DNA of 64,000 nucleotides from positions 17,165,259 to 17,229,258 of the forward strand of contig CM055100.1 in the NCBI GenBank assembly GCA_029204225.1, read 5' to 3'. The notes beneath the pieces were generated by a model that saw nothing but the letters and a program-made list of their open reading frames with translations, made no database searches and was not told the DNA's origin. Within the stretch, counting starts at the first letter, position 1. Every line of letters begins with the position of its first letter. This document shows positions 53,870 to 64,000 of this stretch, one piece after another. The translations under genes and the position numbers were made by a program. The stretch is from Diphasiastrum complanatum (Eukaryota; Streptophyta; Lycopodiopsida; Lycopodiales; Lycopodiaceae).

Positions 53870-54595
53870 CGCCTGTCAAGAAGGGTTAGAATACAAGATA
53901 GGTTCCTAACTATGTTTACTTGCTAGTTTAGATGCTATTTTAACTCTACTTTAACACTAACCCACCTTAACACTACTTCAATTAACTCTAAACACAAGCA
54001 TTCATCATGATTGGGGGTGAAAGAGGAAGAGAAGAAGAGAAAGAGAGAGGGGTGAGATGGAGGTTAGCTCAAATGCTCAATGTGCATGCTAATGGAAATG
54101 TCATCACTAATCAAAACAAGAACAATGAAATGGAAAACAAGTAGAAAACACAACAATAGCGTTAGCATGAGGGATTAGCAAATGAGGATGCTTTGGCTCT
54201 CAAAAATAATAGAGTCTCCTCTCACTAAGCATGGGAAATGGTTACAAATGGTGTGTTTTTATATCTTTGGGGTGGCCCTTTCCTATTGGCTACTTGCAAG
54301 AAGGTGGCATTGAAATCCACACCCATCACAAGAAGCACAAACTAATCTATGGTGTAGGAAGAAACACACCGACTTGTGACTATTTTACAAAACTCAGAAA
54401 CTTGGTTTAGCTTAAAATTTGGCCTCTAAATATTATTTTAATTACATGGCCCAAAGTCAAGTTTATTCCAAAATAATTATTTACAAGTGCTCATTGGGCC
54501 ATGGGCTTAGTATGCCACGACCCTTGCAACTTATTTTTATTTTTTCAACCCATTTATTTATTTACATGGAAATACCCCTAACAGGGCCTCCGACC
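53870..54595. other. No gene recognised; insertion target flank
   Basis: It continues the DNA interrupted by the 4.4-kb element. AGAGGAAGAGAAGAAGAGAA and AGAGAGAGG at 54030-54050 form a purine run. No reading frame is supported. Confidence 0.4.
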
Positions 54596-54599
54596 TGAA

Positions 54600-54979
54600 G
54601 TAGTGCCGGTCCCTCGGCACTATGGTGCTTAGTAGGCACTCCGTCTCGCGCTTCGTTGGTGAATCATGTAGCCGATCACTTCTTCCATGAAATCTAGGCG
54701 TTTAATGTTTGTCGTATCCTTGGAGGGGAAGAAGGACTTGTGGACACTAAGTAGCCAACTTTGGTTGACCAATGTTTGAAAATGGCTTGTCCAGGGATGG
54801 CCTATGAAGGTCGCTCGATAATATACATGAGCCACTGGCAGTTGATCTTCCACTTTCTGTGATGCCAGGGCTAAGTTCGGATCAAAACAGATACCTCGTC
54901 CCACTTTGTTGGTATGCCCATCAAATGTGCAAGGTCGCGTGCAAATATTGATGTTGCACTGACCGTAGGATTGGGGCAC
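54600..54979 (-). pseudogene. C-terminal piece of an interrupted unknown reading frame
   Basis: The minus frame 54979-54629 (116 codons, with VAHVYYRATFIGHPWTSHFQ and FFPSKDTTNIKRLDFMEEVI) ends at the left edge of the family E LTR (54987). It may be the continuation of the minus-strand frame at 59656-57490, from which it is separated by the E and D elements. The product is not recognised. Confidence 0.35.
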
Positions 54980-54986
54980 TTAAAAT

Positions 54987-55360
54987 TGTTGGATTTCAAT
55001 GCTCAGGACCAAAATCATTGTAATGAGCATCCCAAAAAATACAACCAAAGTCGACTCCATCGACTTTGAAGTCACCAAAGTCCGAAGTCCGACTTCATCA
55101 ACTTTGACTTCTCCATATATATAATCAAACGTTAACCTCCGAAGTGTCCGACATCGACTTCCTGTGTATACTCATATGATATATAACAACACGCTTACTT
55201 GCAATCAAAGTCATCGACTTCTCATGTCTATACATATGTTCATATGTCCAAAATTGACTTGCTTGACATTGACGTACTCGACATTGACTTTTCAAACACT
55301 AACTCCATCAATCGACTTCATCGACATGTCCGACTTCATCGACTTACAGACTTAGTTCAT
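54987..55360 (+). repeat. LTR family E, left copy, with TCGACTTC-type repeats
   Basis: It begins TGTTGGATTTCAATGCTC and is matched at 56682 onward. Much of it is built from variants of CATCGACTTC, GTCCGACTTCATCGACTT and CGACATTGACTT, so it is internally repetitive. The right end is not sharply defined. Confidence 0.7.
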
Positions 55361-55362
55361 AC

Positions 55363-55430
55363 CTCCAAGGGCTTACTAAACCTTGTACATAGCGACATTT
55401 GTGGCTCGATGCAGACTGATTCGACAGCGA
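55363..55430 (+). pseudogene. Copia integrase start fragment
   Basis: SKGLLNLVHSDICGSMQTDS matches the start of the copia integrase core (L-x-L-V-H-S-D-x-C-G-P-M-Q). It lies just after LTR E and is cut at 55439 by LTR D. Confidence 0.75.
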
Positions 55431-55438
55431 GAGATCTC

Positions 55439-55802
55439 TGTGAAAGATTCAACTAGTTTCATCACATTTTGCTATATTTCCATATTTGACATATTGAGGC
55501 CAAAACTTGTTTTAGACTTAGAGGTTGACTTTTCAAAGTTCATTAGCCTAAATTTCATTTGAATAAACACTTTTTGAAAGTGTGGGAAAGTTAGAATGAG
55601 AGTTAGAGTAGATTCAAATTTGAATAGTTGAGTACGTTGAATCTAGACCCAAAATTAGTAGGGTTAGCATTTTGGAGGGAAAGCCAAGTGGCCAAATAGG
55701 GTTTGGACCTGTTATAAAAGGATGTAACTCGTGGAGGTATTTCTCTTTCTAACCAAAGATCATTCAAGTAGATTGAATCTTAAGGATCTGAAATCTTTCA
55801 CA
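55439..55802 (+). repeat. LTR family D (internally deleted copy)
   Basis: TGTGAAAGATTCAACTAG...ATCTTTCACA matches 33757-34398 but lacks about 270 bp between the TATAAAAGG box and the end. TGGTATCAAAGCTTG at 55803 is a primer-binding site. Confidence 0.85.
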
Positions 55803-56399
55803 TGGTATCAAAGCTTGTGTTTCAGGTTATGAAGGAGGAAATCAGATCTATCAATGATTTGGTGAAGATATCAAGTCTAGAGCATGCTAGAGAGGATTCT
55901 ACAACAAAATCAGATTTTTTGCTTTTGTAGATTGGATCTTTTGTAGATCAAAACACTAAATAGGTCAATATACTTGATCAATTTCGATTTTTGAATTCAC
56001 ATACTGGATTTGGCCGATTTTTGGATCATTGGATCAGCCTAAGTGGGCTAATAGATTGCATATCAAATTTTCAGCATTTGCATGTAGATTTGGAATAGTC
56101 AATTTTTTGTGATTTTGTCAAAACCCTAATTTTGATTGGATCTCTAGATAGTGAGGTTGCTGGACTTCGTTTGAGTGTGTTTCAATATTAGGAAGTGGCA
56201 AAAGTCATTAGATTGAGGATAGATCATAGGTTGATCAAGATTCCATGATTCTATGTGTTGATTTGCTTGATAAGTGCTAGAAGAGAATTTGTGAGATAGT
56301 TTCAAATCTTAGTGATTTCTTTTGAAAGCATTTGTTGTTGTTCAAAGGAGTGCTTTGTGCATTGAAACAAGTTGAGAGAGAAGATCAGCTCATTGCTAC

Positions 56400-56593
56400 A
56401 TGGCAACCTCAATTGGAGTCATGTTGGAAGCCAATGATAGGCTTACTTCAACTAACTATTCATTGTGAAAAGTGAGGATGGAGTCACTTCTTGAGATGAG
56501 TGATGTTTTGGATATTGCTGTAGGTTTGGAGGAGAGACCAGCAACACAACAAGATCAAATGAGGTATGACAAGAGGGCCAAGAAGGCTTCATG
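56400..56593 (+). pseudogene. Copia family D gag N-terminus
   Basis: ATG at 56400 opens MATSIGVMLEANDRLTSTNY. A TGA replaces the conserved Trp codon of the W-K-V-R-M-E-S block, then VLDIAVGLEERPATQQDQMR and YDKRAKK follow before the text ends. It is about 30% of a gag and closely related to that at 46988. Confidence 0.88.
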
Positions 56594-56681
56594 AAGGCTC
56601 TATCGAAGATGAAACATCTCAGATTTAATGATATGTTAAATTTGAAGATCAAAGTTTTTCAAGATCCACATTAAGGGGGAG

Positions 56682-57060
56682 TGTTGAATTTCAATGCTCA
56701 TGAACAAATCCATTGAGTAATGAGCATCCTGAAAAATACAGCCGAAGTCGACTCCATCGACTTTAAAATCACCGAAGTCCGACTTCATCAACTTTGACTT
56801 CTCCATATATATAATCAAACGTTAACCTCCGAAGTGTCCGACATCGAAGTCATCGACATCGACTTCCTGTGTATACTCATCTGATATATATACAACATCG
56901 ACTTACCCGACATTGAAGTCATCGACTTCTCATATATATATACATATGTTCATATGTCCAAAATTGACTTGCTCGACATCGACTTTTCAAACATGAACTC
57001 CATCAACCGGCTTCTTTGACATGTCTGACTTTGTTGACTTAACCAAATTTGTCATCAACT
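56682..57060 (+). repeat. LTR family E, right copy
   Basis: It begins TGTTGAATTTCAATGCTC after a purine tract ACATTAAGGGGGAG, which marks it as a 3' LTR. The CATCGACTTC-type repeats continue to about 57060. The right end is uncertain. Confidence 0.7.
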
Positions 57061-57485
57061 TTTGTCGACTCTTTCCATCAGGGGAAGAAAAAAAATTGAT
57101 CCAAATAAACTGTCAGAAGTCTTTACGATAGTTCACCTACTATTGTACATACAGTTATTGATCTAAGGCGGTTGTAATATAAACTAAATGGATATTTAGC
57201 AAACAAATATTTTACAAGTAGATTTTTTCTGTAATCAACTATAATAGAATTATCAGTAGTTGAGTTAACTAATGAATCAATCTTCTTTCAAGTAGAGTTT
57301 CTGTAGCCAGCGTTATCATGCTTAGCAAACAAGCTGAAGTTATCACTTCAAGCTATTGTACTCATTGCTGATATTAATCAGAGGGCCATTTCTGTCTCAC
57401 TATTGTATTGTTCATTTGATCTTATCTGAATTATTCATTCTAATTTTTCTTGCTGCTAATTGTGGTGCTTCCGATCCTACACCCA
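57061..57485. other. No gene; LTR E remainder or flank
   Basis: AT-rich DNA with TATTGTAC- and AGTAGATT-type phrases. The true end of the E element should lie here, but I could not find its target duplication. Confidence 0.3.
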
Positions 57486-57489
57486 TGCT

Positions 57490-59656
57490 CGCTCAAACTT
57501 CTGTTGCCAGTCATCCTCTCGATTTCCGGTAGAGATAGACATTGGAAAACTGGACGAGAGCCCTTTGGGCATCTGCATTCGTGCTCCACGTGAATCTTCG
57601 GCTAGTTCCTCGTTGATAAGGTAATCTTTTCCAAGGGTGTATCACACTCTGCCCATTTAGATTTGTGTGGATATGGAATGAAGTGTAGGTTAACCCACAA
57701 CTGCGTGGGGCTGGCCACATAGATTCCAAGGGTCATTGGATTTTGCTCAAAATGCTTTTGACGCCAATCTGGCCGGGGAGCCAATGCTGGTAGGTTGGCG
57801 AGCTCATTCCCCTTGATGTCTTTGATGGAGAATGATAATTTCTAGCCAATGCGTGAGGACTTGTGTGGGTGTTGGACTATATAAGCATTGATGTTGTCCT
57901 CCACCGTCCTTGGCTTGCGAAATGCTCGACTGATATAAATGGTGTGGGAGCCTTGTGATGTGGAGGCTTGTTGTTCTGATTGGATTTGGGTTGGTGCTAC
58001 ATCTTGGCTATTGTTTGGGCCTTGATCGTGGCCGCGCTCTTGAAATTTAGCCCCCATGGCTTCTTTACCCTTGTCTTGGCTTTGACTTGCCTATGTAGCT
58101 TCATAGGTTGGTGGCATTGGAATTACCACTGGGGCTATCTGCGGTTGTTGTTCCATGTGCTTTTGGCAGGCCTTGAGGGCTCCTTTTGCTTGTGTAAGTT
58201 CTTGAAGGGCACTTGCATGATACACGTCAAAATTGGCTTGGTAATCATATAGTGTGGCTCGGTACACACTTTTACCTGTTGCATAAATAGGTCTGGTCCA
58301 TCTCTGCTTGGCTGAGAGGACGATTGACATGGATAAGTTGGGCCAGCCAGGCTGTCTTCTCTACTTATAATTCTTGTACCTTCACTCCTAGGCGTGTGTT
58401 TTCTGTTTCAAGCACTGAAAGCTGTGCCTAGAGCGGGGCGATTCGTTGTGCTACTTCAGTCTGGATCTCTTGGACCTTGGTAGAAGCGTCCGTGGCAGTT
58501 TTGAAGAGACTCTGGATATATGTATGGAGGTCGTCTTCTGTCTGCTTTAGTTTCAACACTTGATCCTTTTCGGCTTCTTCATGTTGTAAAGCCACTTGCA
58601 ATTCTTGCTGGAGCTGGGTGATGTCAACTCGCAGCTGTGTATTATTTGTGGCCAGTTGCACTAGCCTATCGTTCAAAGATAATTTGGCTGCTACCAGATC
58701 CTGGATATGACTTTTCAAGACCTTATACGCTGTTGTGACATCAATTGGAATGGTTGGGAGGGTGCTGCTACTTGGGGCTTATTGAGATGCGGCCCATACA
58801 ACTTGTGCGTTGCTTCCATCATCTTCCACAAGATCTTCAATTTCAGTCATATCATCTAGTGTCGTGGGGTCAGCACGCAGAGGAAATTGCACGTACTCTA
58901 TTTGCACAAATGCATCATCGGGCAACGATTTGTCACCCTCGGCAAGCTGATGAGATGGATTTGGGGGTGGTGTGAGAGGAGTGACGGCGGTAGGGAGAGG
59001 TGTGAGGATGGATTGCTCAAAGGATGGGATGATGGGAACGGAGGGGAACTGGAGAGTGGTGTCAAGGATGGAAGGAGAGTTAGGAGGTGTGAGTTGAAGG
59101 ATGTTCATCCAATTGAGGGTGTCGGCAGATAATTGTGAAACAAGAGGATCAATATGGAGAAGTGGGGTGGAAGTGGATGCATGAGGTATGGAAGAATCGA
59201 TGGTGATGGTGGGTGTGGAAGAAGCGAGAACGGCGACAGAAGGTGGAGGGATTGGAGCGATAGAAATCGAAGTGGTGATAGTAGTGGATGGTTGAACAGA
59301 AGCAGAAGCAGAAGCATTGGTTGTGAAAGAAGTAGAGCATGGTGCGGTGCACTGTCGAGTGGTTGGATGACTAGCGGAGGTAGAGGCAGTGCCACACATT
59401 CGTTTGCTGTGTCCGGTGAGTCAGTAACAGTTGGATGAGTGGAGGTAGATGCAATAGAAGGTGGAAAAAAGTTAACATGGAACATGATGGTTGAGAGAAT
59501 GCCAGTGCATTTGAAATCCCGAATTGTTTGTTTAAAAAGGATGCAGGCAAAATTGCAAAAAAGAGGCCTGGCGGCTATTCGATCATGCGAGTTGGGTTTT
59601 ATGGCTTGATGTAATTTAGTGAGAGTAAAGGTGTGCCAATCATAGGGCACCACCAA
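57490..59656 (-). pseudogene. Broken long minus-strand reading frame with coiled coil
   Basis: Successive minus frames read like one protein of roughly 700 codons with stops and shifts. The N-terminal piece 59656-59400 contains RPLFCNFACILFKQTIRDFK and MFHVNFFPPSIAS. A Ser/Thr/Pro-rich segment covers 59399-58779 (206 codons). An acidic segment, DDMTEIEDLVEDDGS, follows. A clear heptad coiled coil lies at 58718-58428 (LVAAKLSLNDRLVQLATNNT and VDITQLQQELQVALQHEEAE). It resumes past a stop with LSVLETENTRLGVKVQEL, then less certain pieces to QQKFERAW near 57490. The low-coordinate piece 54979-54600 may be its end. I do not recognise the family. The coiled-coil plus low-complexity layout recalls the tail of the gypsy gag relic at 34.4-35.5 kb, so a retroelement gag is one possibility. 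Confidence 0.45.
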
Positions 59657-59659
59657 TGG

Positions 59660-60755
<1,096 letters not shown>

Positions 60756-60759
60756 GTGT

Positions 60760-61665
60760 GATAATGAGATGTGTCTTCTTTTATAGCCTACGGAGCAAGC
60801 AAACACACCACTTGAAATTCCTAGTGTGTCGTTCCATTTACAAATTCTAGTTATTTTTTTTTTTTGGGCTTGGTTGATTATTATTTGATTATGAAAATAA
60901 ATGGCAAATGTAATAGTTGGACTTGTTTGGAGGATGACAACCATGTGTCACCACACACTTATGATAGTATGGTGGTGACCTCCCATAAGCAGAGTCAAGA
61001 TTAAACTCATCCAACTGTAAGACAAAAAAGAGTAAACGTAAAAATTAATGTGAATTCTTTGATGAACTTGAAAAAGCTGATGTAAATAGCCTTGAATGAA
61101 GAACCAAGTCATCATCAAATGTGATTGCTATCAATTTATCCACAAGTAAATATAGAAACACTGAAAAAAGTTTGAGTGTTGAAAATTTAATAGAATTTCT
61201 TTGTTTTTAGTGGCAAATAAAAACAATATCATGACAAAAGGTTATGTGACCTCAAGTTCATGTTGAAAATCTAGAGGCTCTTTTGATTTTACCAACAAAA
61301 TCACGGAGTAAATAAAGGCTATGAATATGAATATCATTTTGACAAAAACCTTACATGTCAAATGTCTATTATTTGTTGGACTTAGTATTGGGTTAGGTTT
61401 ATTGACTTGGCTAATAACTTTGGGCTGAAAATTAAACATAATTTTATGTAGATTTTATTCCAATTTTTCAAAGAAAAAAATCCTTGGCTTTGAAACTCTC
61501 TAATTTTAGCCAATTCAATTGTCCTCAAATACTGTCAATCACTTTCTGCTGACAATCCACAATTCGACAATCTATATGCCAGAATTAGTGTTCATGAACT
61601 TTGATTGCCCCTTGATAATTGCCTTCAGTTAACTTTTTATGGTTCTTCGCATTCTCCTAGAACTG
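60760..61665. other. No gene recognised
   Basis: AT-rich DNA; no supported frame. TTTTTTTTTTTGGGC at 60855 is a simple T-run. Confidence 0.35.
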
Positions 61666-61682
61666 CTCAGGGCTTTGATACC

Positions 61683-62152
61683 ATGTGTTATGTCCATGTC
61701 CAGTATGTGGGATTCAGAATAATTCTTGACATGGATAGCCGGTCACTCCAGTGTATGTGGTTATTAGTTATGCCTCGTCATTCTGGGCTTGGCCAATAAT
61801 GTAATTAATAATTATATGAGGGCCCAAACCTATAATGGGACATAGGAGCACTTGCATGGTGTTTGACTACTATAATGCATGAATAGGAGGTCAATTGCTA
61901 TTCCAGGTTGCATGGGAACCCTAAGAGAAATATTCTCTCCTCTTAGGAGAGAATATATACTAGTGGAAACTCACCCATCTACTTATTGGATTTTCTGATC
62001 CTCGTAGCCAAGAGCCCCTCCTCTCTTGCATTCATGAAGTGGTTAGGGTATTGACTAGCCATTTCCTATTGGCTGGGTGGTTTTGCTCCACATGTGTCCT
62101 TTTGGTTGCATGCAACAGGATCTAGTCGGATCTTCACTATGTGATCCTTACA
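61683..62152. repeat. LTR-like segment with primer sites on both sides
   Basis: TGTGTTATGTCCATG...GATCCTTACA is bounded on the right by TGGTATCAGAGC (62154-62165, plus strand). On the left it is bounded by GCTTTGATACCA (61671-61682), the reverse complement of a TGGTATCAAAGC primer site. CTCTCCTCTTAGGAGAGAAT followed by ATATACT near 61935-61965 may be the core promoter for plus-strand transcription. No second copy is in view. Confidence 0.55.
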
Positions 62153-62153
62153 A

Positions 62154-62165
62154 TGGTATCAGAGC
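62154..62165 (+). promoter_or_regulatory. Primer-binding site TGGTATCAGAGC
   Basis: An exact match to the plant copia initiator-tRNA-Met primer site. It suggests that 62154-64000 is the leader/internal start of a plus-strand copia element continuing beyond the window. Confidence 0.8.
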
Positions 62166-64000
62166 AAGGCTTTGCATCAATTAAAAGGTGGAGCTGCATC
62201 TTGTTTTTTCCCAGCTTTTTGGTATTTTCTCCTTGCTTGGTGGTGGAATTGACCTCCAAGTAAGTGGCTTCCCTAAACTTGATGTACTTCAGCCTATTGA
62301 TTATGATTATGGATTTTCTGCATAGATTTTGATGGAAATCAATGGATATTTGACGGTTTTTTGTGATTTATCACCTGGAATTTATCATTGCTACTGATCT
62401 AGTATGTTTTTCAGATTGTGCTTGCTGTTTTACAGTCATTATTGATTGGATCTAATGATTGCATGTTAGTTGAAAAGTCCAAAGGGTGCTTAGATAGTGA
62501 TGTTTAGCCAAAAATTGGAGTTTTTGGACTAGAAATGGTCTATAAGAATTATAATTGACTGAAATCAGAATTTGTAGTGCTTTCATGTAATTGCTTTGTA
62601 GGGATTTGGGCCTGATTGTACTTAATTGTGGATTGGATCCACAAATTTTGGTCAAAAAACATGGTTTTTTGATGGTTTTTGGACTACTTTTGGGGTTGTT
62701 CATCAAATTCATGGAAAATACTTTGCATGAACGTTTTTAGAGGTGTAATGAAGCCATCCTAATGCTTTCATGAAGTTTGGTTAGAATTGGACACTATTAA
62801 GAGACTCAAAAAAGCTAAAAAATAGTGTATTCTTGGGGACTTTTGAGCATGAATAACTCTCATATGGTGGTCTAAACCTGGTGGATCTTGTTACAAGCTG
62901 AAATATATGATGGTTTGCCTCTAATTTGAGCCATCATGCATCCAATTTGGTTGTGTGAGGCTAATTAGGCACCATTATGTTGAAGTTTTGCTTGTTGAAG
63001 GAGTCCAAAAATGCATTTTTTGCACAATCTGAGCTTATGATTGCTTGTTGGACCTGATAGAAGCCTTTATGCCTCTCTAATAAACCTTATAAGAGTGTTT
63101 GTAACCTCTGATTGGATGTTATTGGGCTGTAGATGGATTTTTGATGGTCAACCTTGAAAAAGTGTGGCCTCCTACATGTTTTTTGATAAGTTACATCTCG
63201 CACGTGTGAAGCCTAGGTGGCAAGGTGATGTGGAAAGTGCCCTGTAGACCTACTCTCTCTCCGTACTGTGCTTTACAGCGACCAATTTGGTGTCCTGTAG
63301 AGAAAGTTATGGCTATGGAAGTTTGACAATTTTGAACTAAAATTTAAAAAAATTTCGAATTGTTTTGATGCATGCATGCATGTAACTCAGTGTAGTGCTC
63401 TTTTGTTGTTGAAAATGTATGGATAGACCTGTATGCATGTTTGGATGCATGGTACATGGGTGTTCAGAAGATTGATTAGAGGAAATTTCATGCATGAAGC
63501 TATTTTTGGAAAAAGCTGATTTCTCAGTTCTTAGGCAATTTATGTAAAAAATTAATTAAAAAAAAAAACCCACTTCATGTCATTTTTGATGCATGCTGGA
63601 TGTTTCAAAATCCTTTTGAAATGTGAGGGTAACTGTGAAACTGCCAAGTTGATGCTTTAGATCGATTTTCACAGTTTAGGTCCATATCGAACGGAATTTG
63701 AAATTCCCAGTTTACGTAAAATTTGAAGTAACCATAAATGTTTTGGATTTGTTCAAATTCATTGGTAATTGATCATAAGGAAATCACTTGTAAAGTGAAT
63801 GACTTTATTGAGTTGAAATCGGTCAGTTCTATAAGGTCACTGTACCTTTCACTTTTAGTTGAAGATTTTGGAATCTGTTAATCAATGGGAGCATTTTTTG
63901 TTTTTGGGATCAATAAAAACCAAGAATAACATAAATTTTATTGGAACAGTTTCTATGTTGATTTAGAAGAGGATTTGCCAGTAATTGAGTGCGGCACTTA
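62166..64000 (+). other. Probable retrotransposon leader; no gene seen
   Basis: There are 1.8 kb without a recognisable gag. The stretch has repeated phrases such as TTGGACT..TTTTGG and is AT-rich. A leader this long is unusual for copia, so a deletion, a different element type or an insertion is possible. Confidence 0.35.

Overview
The window looks like nuclear DNA of a land plant with a large, transposon-rich genome. Two things support this: a leucine-rich-repeat extensin-like cell-wall gene, and spliceosomal exons with GT..AG borders. The mass of Ty1/copia and Ty3/gypsy retrotransposon debris, Helitron-type ends, a hAT transposase relic and very long GA/CT microsatellites fit the same picture. 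A Penelope-like reverse transcriptase relic is uncommon in flowering plants, so a fern, lycophyte or other non-flowering lineage is plausible. That is an inference, not a proof. No rRNA, tRNA, CRISPR or bacterial-style gene was seen.

Host genes are few. (1) At 2221-4144 (+) there are three 3'-terminal exons of an unrecognised gene with an H-x3-C-x-C-x2-C motif, beside a broken hAT transposase (664-1805, -). (2) At 20976-22217 (-) there is an intact, single-exon, 413-residue LRX/PEX-type LRR protein with an unusually short proline tail; its upstream flank is GC-rich.

The rest is layered mobile DNA. 5.8-15.3 kb is a readable stack of nested copia elements. An LTR-internal-LTR-internal array is cut in its gag gene by a solo LTR (TSD ATTTT) and, 12 bp beyond, by a minus-strand copia element (TSD CCAAG). 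That element carries another solo LTR in its RT gene (TSD TCAAT). 15.3-17.6 kb is a second, minus-strand copia lineage, joined to a gypsy scrap by a short inverted repeat. 23.8-24.3 kb is a long imperfect foldback element. 26.3-27.3 kb is a Penelope-like RT relic. 27.5-30.6 kb is a decayed gypsy element and 30.8-32.2 kb a copia 3' end with LTR. 33.8-37 kb is a minus-strand gypsy-type gag with an array of four zinc knuckles. 37.5-42.2 kb holds three Helitron-like 3' ends, a copia RT piece and an 18-bp AT-rich minisatellite. 42.9-47 kb is chimeric copia. 49474-53864 is a complete-looking 4.4-kb LTR element (TSD CCCTC) that lacks RT and carries duplicated non-canonical reading frames. 55-59.7 kb is a nested copia pair beside a broken minus-strand coiled-coil reading frame. 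61.7-64 kb is an LTR with primer-binding-site-like sequences on both sides.

The most interesting candidate system is a group of related, non-autonomous copia elements (about 7.2-9.3, 32.6-34.4 and 49.5-53.9 kb). In these the reverse-transcriptase region is missing, and the 3' part carries a shared, unrecognised coding module followed, in two of the three, by the acidic IN-RT linker.
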